Of a stretch of DNA of 27,373 bases, positions 15,868-22,544 are shown piece after piece (the first letter of the stretch is position 1; every line of letters begins with the position of its first letter). The notes beneath the pieces were generated by a model that made no database searches, was not told the DNA's origin, and saw only the letters and a list, made by a program, of their open reading frames with translations. A program made the translations under genes and the position numbers. Source of the stretch: CAKOSP01 sp964372145 (GTDB taxonomy: Bacteria; Bacillota_I; Bacilli_A; RF39; UBA660); contig CAYJPM010000008.1 in NCBI GenBank assembly GCA_964372145.1, positions 1 to 27,373 of the forward strand. The letters are read 5' to 3'.

Positions 15868-15894
15868 AATAATATATTACGAGAATATATTATT
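15868..15894 (+). repeat. 11-bp perfect inverted repeat upstream of the permease gene
   Basis: AATAATATATT (15868-15878), spacer ACGAG, AATATATTATT (15884-15894). It lies 10 bases before the GGTGAT ribosome binding site of the permease and could be an operator or a leader hairpin. The arms contain only A and T, so chance occurrence is possible. Confidence 0.5.
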
Positions 15895-15913
15895 AATAGG
15901 TTACGGTGATAAT

Positions 15914-16702
15914 ATGTCAAAAGAGCAAATCATTTTTATTAAAAGTATAAAGAGAAAAAAAATATTTGTATTTAGTATACAAATATTAATAATAGTATTA
16001 TTTTTTAGTATATGGGAGTTATTAGCGAGATTTGAATTAATAAATACTTTTATATATTCATCACCTTCACTTATTTTAGATACTATATTTAATTTGTTTA
16101 ATGATAATAATTTATTTAATCATGTATATATTACACTTTTAGAAACTGTAATATCATTTATATTAGGAATATCGTTAGGATTCATTATATCTATCTTGTT
16201 ATATAAGTTTAGTACGTTAGCTAAGATAGTTGATCCTTTTTTAACAATGCTTAATTCTCTTCCTAAAGTGGCTTTAGGACCACTTATAATTATAATAGTA
16301 GGAGCTAATATAAAAAGTATTATAGTTATGGCTCTTTTAATAAATATTATAATTAGTATAATGACTATATATAATGGTTTTTTAGATACAGATAAAACTA
16401 AAATTAAATTATTTAAATCTTTAAATGCAAGTAATTATCAAATATTACGAAAATTAATTATTCCTTCTTCATATAACACTATTATATCTAGTTTAAAGAT
16501 AAATATATCACTTACTTTAATCGGAGTAATTATGGGTGAATTTTTAGTTTCAAGAGCTGGTATAGGATATTTAATTATATATGGAACACAAGTATTTAAT
16601 TTAAGTTTGGTTATGACTGGAATATTTTTATTAGTTATTATATCTTTTTTGTTATATCAAATAATATATTTAATCGAAAAAAAATTGTTAAATAAATATT
16701 AA
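15914..16702 (+). CDS. ABC importer permease, SsuC/TauC/ThiX type
   Basis: A 262-residue inner-membrane permease with about six helices. The cytoplasmic EAA-like coupling loop reads LFKSLNASNYQILRKLIIPSS, and other family marks include LNSLPKVALGPL and GEFLVSRAGIGYLI. It is the expected membrane partner of the binding protein (12700) and ATPase (13691). Start: the ATG at 15914 has GGTGAT directly upstream; the frame stays open to an ATG at 15788, but that one has no ribosome binding site and abuts the divergent ATPase start. The 3' end overlaps the convergent 16699-17280 gene by four bases and contains that gene's terminator. Confidence 0.9.
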   Translation: MSKEQIIFIKSIKRKKIFVFSIQILIIVLFFSIWELLARFELINTFIYSSPSLILDTIFNLFNDNNLFNHVYITLLETVISFILGISLGFIISILLYKFSTLAKIVDPFLTMLNSLPKVALGPLIIIIVGANIKSIIVMALLINIIISIMTIYNGFLDTDKTKIKLFKSLNASNYQILRKLIIPSSYNTIISSLKINISLTLIGVIMGEFLVSRAGIGYLIIYGTQVFNLSLVMTGIFLLVIISFLLYQIIYLIEKKLLNKY

Positions 16703-16708
16703 CAATTT
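16677..16708 (-). terminator. Terminator of the 16699-17280 gene, inside the permease 3' end
   Basis: On the minus strand AAATTGTTAA, seven-base loop, TTAACAATTT and eight T in all. The TAA stop (16701-16699) is in the 5' arm. Confidence 0.8.
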
Positions 16709-17280
16709 CTTGATTTTTGATATCCTTCTGGATTGGTTTGTTCTTCATTATTATTAAGTAAGTCATAATAAGTTTCTAGTTTATCTTCTAGCGCTTCTAA
16801 AAACTTATAACTATCTATTAAATATTTTGATTCTTTAACATGATTTATTATTTTTTTATTCATTCCATCAAAGCTTACTTTATAACTTGTTAACATGCCT
16901 ATGATTGAAATTAGTAGTGGATATAAGTCAGTATTAAGATTTAAATCGAGTAGATTTATATCACTGTTTAAATAGTATGCTCCAGTAACGACCATAACTA
17001 AAATACCTTTAATTAATTCTTCCTTACTGAAATAATTTTTTGTATTTTTAGATGTTATTTTTGATTCTAAGATTGTATTCCAACTTTTTATTATGTTCAT
17101 TAGAAAGTATATATTTTCTTTGTTTAATTGATAACTTAAAATATATGTGTCTTTTATAATAATTTTTAATTTGTCATTATCAATGAAATATTTGATACCA
17201 TTTAAATATTCTATTACATCTTCTACTGGTAACTTACTTATTTCATGTGGATTTTCTAAATTAATATTAATATAATTCAT
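16699..17280 (-). CDS. Hypothetical protein (193 aa)
   Basis: I do not recognise the family. The N-terminal half is mostly helical and soluble; residues about 93-140 contain two moderately hydrophobic stretches (GILVMVVTGAYYL, then LYPLLISIIGML) that may be membrane-associated. An acidic tail follows. The start is the ATG at 17280, with AAAGGGGGT five bases upstream; the in-frame ATG at 17325 lies at the -35. The promoter, the GGGGG ribosome binding site and the first codons (MNYI) match those of the gene at 8480-8743 closely. Confidence 0.72.
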   Translation of the reverse strand: MNYININLENPHEISKLPVEDVIEYLNGIKYFIDNDKLKIIIKDTYILSYQLNKENIYFLMNIIKSWNTILESKITSKNTKNYFSKEELIKGILVMVVTGAYYLNSDINLLDLNLNTDLYPLLISIIGMLTSYKVSFDGMNKKIINHVKESKYLIDSYKFLEALEDKLETYYDLLNNNEEQTNPEGYQKSRNC

Positions 17281-17306
17281 ATTAAACCCCCTTTTAATAT
17301 TTACAT

Positions 17307-17335
17307 ATTGTATCACTTTTGTCACTATTTGTCAA
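17307..17335 (-). promoter_or_regulatory. Promoter of the 16699-17280 gene
   Basis: Minus-strand TTGACA (17330-17335), a 17-bp spacer and TACAAT (17307-17312). It begins two bases past the stop of the DUF2752 gene. The hexamers, the AGTGA in the spacer and the TGA before the -10 are the same as at 8765-8793. Confidence 0.85.
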
Positions 17336-17337
17336 GT

Positions 17338-17739
17338 TTAACTTATACCTAATATTGAAATGTTTCTAATTATAGCGTATATAATAAATATTATAACTAA
17401 TATAATTAATACTATATTTGGTAAATTTTTTATTTGTTTTTCTTTTACATATGCATAACTAAATGCATATGTGTAATATCCTAATATCAATATAATTAAC
17501 CAGTATAAATTATTATAATCAAATGCTCTTTCAAAGTCTAAATTTATTAATGATACAATTGACCTTGTAATCCCACATGAAGGACACTTTAAACCTGTAA
17601 TTAAATGAAACATACAAGGTATACCTATATCATATGTAATAAATAAATAATAGTATAAAAATCCTAATAATATTAATAAAAAGAAAAGAATTATTAAATT
17701 AATAATTCTTCTTTTTATTTCTTTATTAATTTGTTCCAT
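17338..17739 (-). CDS. DUF2752 membrane protein
   Basis: A 133-residue membrane protein with an N-terminal helix (about residues 12-34) and two further helices. Between them is the DUF2752 signature CMFHLITGLKCPSCGITRS, with the CPSCG cysteine pair that could bind metal or be redox active. Function of the family is unknown. The start overlaps the end of the DUF4234 gene by 14 bases, so the two are translationally coupled and their products may act together. Confidence 0.88.
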   Translation of the reverse strand: MEQINKEIKRRIINLIILFFLLILLGFLYYYLFITYDIGIPCMFHLITGLKCPSCGITRSIVSLINLDFERAFDYNNLYWLIILILGYYTYAFSYAYVKEKQIKNLPNIVLIILVIIFIIYAIIRNISILGIS

Positions 17740-18076
17740 TTTTTCTATCTATAATATCATTTAATTCACTTTGAACTAAAACATAAGATAATATACCTAC
17801 AAAGAAATAACACACTAAATATAGTATAGAATTGTCACTATTTGATAATTTCGAATAATATAATGATTTACCTAATTTATAAAATATATAAAATGAATAA
17901 ATACCACAAGTTAATATACTTAAAACAAATGCAGTACCTCCGCTTGGTAAAGAATTATCATTAGATATAGTTCTTACTTCATCTACTAAACATATATACC
18001 AATAAATTCCATATATACCACATGTAATAAATGTAAATAATATGGCTGTTACAATATTTCTTTTTTGAACGTTCAT
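17726..18076 (-). CDS. DUF4234 membrane protein
   Basis: A 116-residue protein with three hydrophobic helices. Two copies of a T-C-G-I-Y motif (ITCGIYGIYWY near residue 17 and LTCGIYSFYIFYKLG near 55) are characteristic of DUF4234 (PF14018). The start was set to the ATG at 18076 behind GAGGAG; the in-frame ATG at 18118 lies upstream of the -10. Family function unknown. It is first gene of an operon with DUF2752. Confidence 0.88.
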   Translation of the reverse strand: MNVQKRNIVTAILFTFITCGIYGIYWYICLVDEVRTISNDNSLPSGGTAFVLSILTCGIYSFYIFYKLGKSLYYSKLSNSDNSILYLVCYFFVGILSYVLVQSELNDIIDRKNGTN

Positions 18077-18098
18077 AAACTCACTCTCCTCGTTTAAT

Positions 18099-18107
18099 AT
18101 TATATCA
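18099..18107 (-). promoter_or_regulatory. Extended -10 promoter of the DUF4234-DUF2752 operon
   Basis: Minus-strand TGATATAAT is a perfect extended -10, with GAGGAG nine bases downstream. It lies just after the nusG terminator. Confidence 0.6.
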
Positions 18108-18113
18108 TATTTT

Positions 18114-18143
18114 GTCATAAAAAAAGTGTAATTATTACACTTT
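18114..18143 (-). terminator. Terminator overlapping the nusG stop codon
   Basis: On the minus strand AAAGTGTAA, loop TAA, TTACACTTT then TTTT. The nusG TAA is the end of the 5' arm. Confidence 0.9.
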
Positions 18144-18674
18144 GCTTACTTGGAATGTCTCAACATCAACTGTAGTTTCTTGACCAAATAAATCAATTAC
18201 TATATTTAATCTATCATTTTCTACATCAATATTTTCAATCTTACCAACCATACCACTAAATGGTCCATTAATAATACTAACACTGTCTCCAACATTAAGT
18301 TCAGATCCAACTTCAACTCTACTAATACCCATATTAGAAAGAATTTTATCAATTTCTGATGGTAATAATGGTGTTGGTTTTGCACCTTTACCACTTGAAC
18401 CAATAAATCCTGTTACACCTGGTGTATTTCTTACTACTAGCCAAGCTTCATCTGTCATAATCATTTCAATTAAAATATAACCAGGAAACATTTTTTTTAG
18501 TTTTTCTTTTTTTACTCCGTCTTTTACTTCAACTTCAGTAGATTCTGGAACAATTACTCTAAAGATATAATCTTGCATACCCATTGATTCAGTACGCATT
18601 TCAAGTTTTTCTTTTACTTTGTTTTCATGTCCTGAATATGTATTAGCAACATACCATAATTTTTCTAATTCCAT
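18135..18674 (-). CDS. nusG: Transcription termination/antitermination factor NusG
   Basis: RNA polymerase-binding elongation factor, 179 residues, full length. The N-terminal NGN domain (residues 1-110) starts KLWYVANTYSGHENKVKE and carries MFPGYILIEM and RNTPGVTGFIG. The C-terminal KOW domain (about 125-179) has GDSVSIINGPFSGMVGKIE. It overlaps the secE stop by one base (TAATG) with GGAGGT as ribosome binding site, so it is coupled to secE as in most bacteria. Transcription ends at a hairpin containing its stop codon; ribosomal protein genes rplK/rplA do not follow. Confidence 0.98.
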   Translation of the reverse strand: MELEKLWYVANTYSGHENKVKEKLEMRTESMGMQDYIFRVIVPESTEVEVKDGVKKEKLKKMFPGYILIEMIMTDEAWLVVRNTPGVTGFIGSSGKGAKPTPLLPSEIDKILSNMGISRVEVGSELNVGDSVSIINGPFSGMVGKIENIDVENDRLNIVIDLFGQETTVDVETFQVSKV

Positions 18675-18874
18675 TAATTACCTCCAGTTATAACTGCCAT
18701 TAATGCATTAAGTAATAGGAAAAATCCTGTAACAAATAATATAAAAATTAATGTTGCAACTGTATACTTAAGTACATTTTTTCTAGTTGGCCAACTTACA
18801 AGTGCCATTTCTTTTCTAACACCTTGTATAAAGTTTTCTTTTTTTACCTTCTTTTTTTTAGCTTTTTCTGCCAT
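18674..18874 (-). CDS. secE: Preprotein translocase subunit SecE
   Basis: A 66-residue single-span SecE of the short Gram-positive type. It has a lysine-rich N-terminus, the conserved amphipathic helix with KEMALVSWPTRKNVLKYT, then one membrane helix (about residues 38-60). It is an essential clamp for SecY in the inner membrane. GGAGG precedes the ATG. It is coupled to nusG. rpmG, which lies just upstream in B. subtilis, is absent here. Confidence 0.96.
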   Translation of the reverse strand: MAEKAKKKKVKKENFIQGVRKEMALVSWPTRKNVLKYTVATLIFILFVTGFFLLLNALMAVITGGN

Positions 18875-18883
18875 AAAAAATCC

Positions 18884-18910
18884 TCCAATAAAAAAACACT
18901 ATCTGTGTTT
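18884..18910 (-). terminator. Hairpin-T run between the sigma factor gene and secE, possible attenuator
   Basis: On the minus strand AAACAC, loop AGATA, GTGTTT then further T (TTTTATT). The 6-bp stem lies after a promoter-like pair at 18920-18948 and before the secE ribosome binding site. It would end upstream transcripts and could attenuate secE-nusG. Confidence 0.6.
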
Positions 18911-18919
18911 CTTATATAT

Positions 18920-18948
18920 AAGATAACATATATATAGTATTTTTTCAA
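18920..18948 (-). promoter_or_regulatory. Candidate secE-nusG promoter
   Basis: Minus-strand TTGAAA (18943-18948), a 17-bp spacer and TATCTT (18920-18925), starting four bases after the sigma factor stop codon. Confidence 0.5.
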
Positions 18949-18951
18949 GTA

Positions 18952-19569
18952 TTATATATTAGAATTTAATATTTCTTTTATTTTTATTTTTATTCTTTGA
19001 ATTGCATTATCTATTTGTTTTGGATTTTTATTTAACAAAAGTGCTATTTCATTATAATTAAGATTATCTAACATATATTCATAAACTACATATTCCATTT
19101 CACTTAATTTATTTTTAACTAAATCATTAAATTCTTTATATGATTCTTCTTCGGTTATTTTAATAAGTGGATCATTTATATTTTCTGATTTTATTATATC
19201 TATAAGTGGTACACCTAATGAATCACTTACATAATCTAAAGAATATACTTTTTTATCAAATTTAGATTTTTCTGTATTATGTTTTCTTATTATTTTACCT
19301 ATTCTTCTTTGTAAGCATAAAGTGAAAAATGTTGGGAATGATGCATTTTTTTCAGTATTATAACTATTTAATGCATCTGTAAAAGCATATAATGCTTCAG
19401 CATAAACTTCTTGTTTATCTATTTCTAACTTAAAAAATATTGAACTATATTTAATTATTAATATATCTATTATATTACTATGTCTTTTTAAAAGTATTTC
19501 TTTTGCTTCTTCAGAATTTTCATTGGCTAACATTAATAATTCATTATCAGATGTAATAGTATCAATCAA
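18952..19569 (-). CDS. Sigma-70 family factor, SigH-like
   Basis: A 205-residue sigma factor directing RNA polymerase to alternative promoters. Region 2 includes AYAFTDALNSYNTEKNASF-type sequence (residues about 59-80) and FFTLCLQRRIGKIIRKHN. Region 4 lies near residues 150-205 with the helix-turn-helix segment NYNEIALLLNKNPKQIDNAIQR. Synteny (rlmB upstream, secE-nusG downstream) matches the B. subtilis sigH position, so SigH/Spo0H-type is the best call; no claim on sporulation or competence is possible from here. The start is TTG at 19569, with GAGGGAT just upstream, one base after the rlmB stop, so the pair is coupled. Confidence 0.85.
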   Translation of the reverse strand: MIDTITSDNELLMLANENSEEAKEILLKRHSNIIDILIIKYSSIFFKLEIDKQEVYAEALYAFTDALNSYNTEKNASFPTFFTLCLQRRIGKIIRKHNTEKSKFDKKVYSLDYVSDSLGVPLIDIIKSENINDPLIKITEEESYKEFNDLVKNKLSEMEYVVYEYMLDNLNYNEIALLLNKNPKQIDNAIQRIKIKIKEILNSNI

Positions 19570-19570
19570 A

Positions 19571-20230
19571 TTAATCCCTCATTCCAAACATTAATATACC
19601 TGCCGCTACGCTTGCATTTAAACTTTCAGTGTTACTTTCTATTGGAATAGATATTATTTCGTCACTAGTCTCTTTTACTAGTCTACTAACACCTTTACCT
19701 TCATTTCCAATCACTAGTATTTTCTTACCACTAAAATCTAATGTTTTATAATCTTTTCCACCCATATCGCTTGTATATACAAAATAATTTTTATTTTTTA
19801 AAGAGTTTAATGTATTTACTAAATTAGGAACCATGTATATATTCACTTTATCTATAGTACCTGCGCTTACTTTTATTACTGTATCAGTTACTCTAACTGA
19901 TCTATCTTTTGGAATTATTATGTCTTTGATTCCTGCACATGCACAACTTCTTATTATCGCACCAAAATTATGTGGATCTTCTAAGTGATCTAAAACTACT
20001 ACAAATTCCCCATTAATATTTTTGATATCACTATATTCAAAGTCTACTATTTCTAAAATTATTCCTTGATGAACACCACTGACCATACTATCTAATACTT
20101 TGTTATCAACCATATTATATTTAATATGGTTTTTATTTAAAATATCCAAATATTCTTTTCTTGAAGTATAAACTTTTAATATTTTTTTCTTATCAATTTC
20201 TTTTAATACATTTTTTCCATAAACTAGCAT
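19571..20230 (-). CDS. rlmB: 23S rRNA 2'-O-methyltransferase, RlmB/SpoU family
   Basis: SPOUT-fold methyltransferase of 219 residues that methylates a ribose (G2251 in E. coli numbering for RlmB) using S-adenosylmethionine. Motif 1 LDHLEDPHNFGAIIRS, motif 2 VIGNEGKGVS and motif 3 PIESNTESLNASVAAGI form the trefoil-knot SAM and RNA site. The N-terminal substrate-binding domain is short. AAGGTGAT precedes the ATG. It is translationally linked to the sigma factor gene. A broader TrmH-type assignment is possible, but synteny supports RlmB. Confidence 0.92.
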   Translation of the reverse strand: MLVYGKNVLKEIDKKKILKVYTSRKEYLDILNKNHIKYNMVDNKVLDSMVSGVHQGIILEIVDFEYSDIKNINGEFVVVLDHLEDPHNFGAIIRSCACAGIKDIIIPKDRSVRVTDTVIKVSAGTIDKVNIYMVPNLVNTLNSLKNKNYFVYTSDMGGKDYKTLDFSGKKILVIGNEGKGVSRLVKETSDEIISIPIESNTESLNASVAAGILMFGMRD

Positions 20231-20263
20231 AAGCCATCACCTTCTTATATATTACCATATATT

Positions 20264-21232
20264 TTATTTTTTTGTTATTCTATCGAAAAATAATTTTAAA
20301 TCATTTAATGTTTCTAATATATTTTTATTCTCAAAATCTAGTTCTTTATAACTATCATTATCTTTTAAAATTATATTTCTATCAATATTAACAAACGAAT
20401 TATTATTAAATTTTGGTTTTATCTTTTTAAAATCACAATATTTTTTATATAATCCTTCTTTTTTTAATATATTTTCTATTTTATAATATTTTTTTATTTT
20501 ATTTACATTAGCTATCTTAGAAAAATTATCAAATATATAACTTATTTTATAACTATTTCCTAATAAATAATATACTTCACTACTTTTACCATATAGTGCA
20601 GCATTTATAATACTACTTGAAATACTTTTAACATCAGTCAAATATATATTTCCATCTATAAATTTAGTTATATTTCCTAAATAGTAATTATATAAATAAT
20701 TATTTATATAATTGTTATTATAATCATCAGTTCCAATTACATTTGAATGTACCACTATTGATGTATTAAGCTTATCTTGATTATTTAGCACTTCATTTGC
20801 TGTAACACATAAACATCTACCATAATATGTATTTATATTGTTATTATTAAACATTCCTGTATTGTCAATTCCTTCATGATTAACTATATGAATATATTTA
20901 TCAATTTCATTTTTGATACATAATTCTATAATATTTTTAGTTCCCGATTCTATTTTATCCTTTATTTTTTTATTATCACTTTCGTATATAGAATAAAAAT
21001 CTGAACAATTTATTACATAGGTAATAGTTTTTTTATCTTTTTTTAAGATTTCTTTCAGATTATCTATTTTATTTGCATCACCATAATATACTTCTAAATC
21101 TTTAGGTAATTTATTTTCATACTTCTTTTTACTAATTAACGTTTTTACTTTCTTTTTTTGATTACACAATTCTTTAATAACATTAAATCCTATGTGTGTT
21201 AAACCATCTATTACTATATATTCTTCTTTCAT
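20264..21232 (-). CDS. Degenerate extended-SDR (epimerase/DFR-like) protein
   Basis: A 322-residue Rossmann-fold protein in the pattern of NAD(P)-dependent sugar epimerases and dihydroflavonol reductases: beta-strand IVIDG, a GxxxxG-like GLTHIG in place of TGATGFIG, the acidic turn YYGDANKIDNL, and SGTKNIIELCIK. The catalytic tyrosine block reads YYGRCL (136-141), so the YxxSK motif has Cys for Ser and Leu for Lys. The first glycine motif is also incomplete. It is therefore probably not a normal oxidoreductase; NAD-binding sensor, scaffold or decaying gene are options. AAGGAAGT precedes the ATG. It is likely transcribed alone from the promoter at 21262-21290. Confidence 0.75.
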   Translation of the reverse strand: MKEEYIVIDGLTHIGFNVIKELCNQKKKVKTLISKKKYENKLPKDLEVYYGDANKIDNLKEILKKDKKTITYVINCSDFYSIYESDNKKIKDKIESGTKNIIELCIKNEIDKYIHIVNHEGIDNTGMFNNNNINTYYGRCLCVTANEVLNNQDKLNTSIVVHSNVIGTDDYNNNYINNYLYNYYLGNITKFIDGNIYLTDVKSISSSIINAALYGKSSEVYYLLGNSYKISYIFDNFSKIANVNKIKKYYKIENILKKEGLYKKYCDFKKIKPKFNNNSFVNIDRNIILKDNDSYKELDFENKNILETLNDLKLFFDRITKK

Positions 21233-21255
21233 TTTTACTTCCTTTTATTTCTTGT

Positions 21256-21275
21256 AAATTAATTATAATTAATTT
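21256..21275. repeat. Perfect 20-bp palindrome between divergent genes
   Basis: AAATTAATTA / TAATTAATTT, with TATAAT readable on both strands at its centre. It covers the -10 of the SDR gene and touches the -35 of the radical SAM gene. Composition is all A/T, so chance is possible. Confidence 0.5.
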
Positions 21276-21290
21276 TTACTTTATTTGCAA
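21262..21290 (-). promoter_or_regulatory. Promoter of the SDR-like gene
   Basis: Minus-strand TTGCAA (21285-21290), a 17-bp spacer and TATAAT (21262-21267). Confidence 0.75.
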
Positions 21291-21303
21291 TATATGTTAA
21301 AAT
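21275..21303 (+). promoter_or_regulatory. Promoter of the radical SAM gene
   Basis: TTTACT (21275-21280), a 17-bp spacer and TAAAAT (21298-21303) with TGT before it (extended -10). The GAGGA ribosome binding site follows in seven bases. Confidence 0.6.
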
Positions 21304-21320
21304 ATTTTCGAGGAAATATT

Positions 21321-22241
21321 ATGTTTAAATATTCAAATGATAATAAAAGATATCATACTGTAAATTACTTTTTTAGAAATAAGTTTAATTCTAAAGTATT
21401 AAAAATACCTTTAGATGCTAATTTTTCATGCCCTAACAAAGTTACTGGTGGTTGTATATATTGTAAGGATAATAGTTCATCTACAATAATAAATAGTAAT
21501 GATAATTTATTGAAACAATTTAATGACGCTAAGGAAGTTATGGATAAAAAGTGGCCTAATAGTAGATATATCGCTTATTTCCAAGCAGGTACTAATACAT
21601 TTGATGAAGTACATAAATTAAAAGAAATATATGAAAGCGTTATATCTTTACCTAACGTAATTGGTATAAGTATAGCTACTAGACCTGACTCTATTACTGA
21701 TGAATGTTTAGAATATTTAATAACGTTAAATAAAAAGACTTTCTTAACAATTGAACTTGGATTACAAAGTTCTAATAATGAAACTTTACAATTTATTAAC
21801 AGAGGCCACAATAAGGAAAACTTTACTAATTGTTTTAATAAACTAAAGAAAAATAATATTTTTACTGTTGCACACATTATAAATGGATTACCTTATGAAA
21901 ATAAGGATGATATGATAAATACTGTAAAATATTTAAACGATATTGATATTAATGGTATATAAATTCATATGTTATATATCCCAAAAGATACTAAATTAGA
22001 AGTTTTATATAATGAAAATAATTTCCATATTTTATCAAAGGACGAATATATAGATATTGTTTGTGATCAACTAGAATTATTAAAACCTGAAATTGTGATT
22101 GAAAGAATTACTGGAGATCCTGTTAAAGATGATTTTGTCGAACCATTATGGTTATTAAAGAAGTTTTGTGTACTAAATGATATTGACAAAGAAATGCTTA
22201 AAAGAAATACATATCAAGGCAAAAAAATAACAGTTAAATAA
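21321..22241 (+). pseudogene. Radical SAM protein, TIGR01212/YtqA family, with one in-frame stop
   Basis: From ATG 21321 (GAGGA six bases upstream) the frame encodes a radical SAM protein with the cluster motif CPNKVTGGCIYC (CX7CX2C), FQAGTNTF, SIATRPDSI, TIELGLQSS and INGLPYE. It is broken by TAA at 21960-21962. The same frame then continues without shift through IHMLYIPKDTKLE, DIVCDQLELL, IERITGD and a typical C-terminus ending NTYQGKK. In relatives the codon at the stop is lysine (GIKIHM context), so one A-to-T change, AAA to TAA, explains it. Either the gene is newly inactivated, the stop is read through, or it is a sequencing error. A truncated 213-residue product would keep the radical SAM core. 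The YtqA family has no settled function. Confidence 0.85.
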
Positions 22242-22252
22242 CTGTTATTTTT
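22221..22252. terminator. Bidirectional terminator between convergent genes
   Basis: AATAACAGTT, loop AAAT, AACTGTTATT, with seven A on the left and TTT plus TTAATTTT on the right, so both strands have a T run. The plus-strand TAA stop (22239-22241) spans loop and 3' arm. Confidence 0.9.
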
Positions 22253-22256
22253 AATT

Positions 22257-22544
22257 TTATAAATATTCAAAAATATTCAAATCTTTTTCTAAAAATTTTA
22301 TTAAATCTGGTGTTTCATATTTATCTAACATAGCTTTAAATGTACTATGATCTAATAAGAACACTTCATAAAATTTTAAAAAAATATTTTTATAATTAGT
22401 TATACCTAAATTTTTTAAGTAATCTATATTTGTTATTACCAACTTTTCTTGGTCTAATAATAAGTTAAATATCAAATCTGGTATACTATTATTTAATTTT
22501 TGAATTTCTTCAGCATCGAAGCCTACACCCTTTAAAAATTCCAT
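22257..22544 (-). CDS. Small mTERF-like helical repeat protein (95 aa)
   Basis: The whole product consists of helical-repeat units with the pattern FLKxVGF (residues 3-9) and YLKNLGI (42-48), each followed by a helix and a hydrophobic P-D-L-I-F or E-V-F-L-L stretch. That is the layout of mTERF repeats, where a short helix with L-x-x-L-G is followed by two more helices. The initiating ATG follows the stop of the gene upstream directly (TAAATG), with GAGGGT as ribosome binding site. It is last gene of the operon. Function unknown; nucleic-acid or protein binding through the solenoid is inference. Confidence 0.7.
   Translation of the reverse strand: MEFLKGVGFDAEEIQKLNNSIPDLIFNLLLDQEKLVITNIDYLKNLGITNYKNIFLKFYEVFLLDHSTFKAMLDKYETPDLIKFLEKDLNIFEYL

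Noticed and set aside
15788..15913. N-terminal extension of the permease to ATG 15788
   Set aside because: No ribosome binding site, the ATG abuts the divergent gene start, the extension is not permease-like, and ATG 15914 has GGTGAT.
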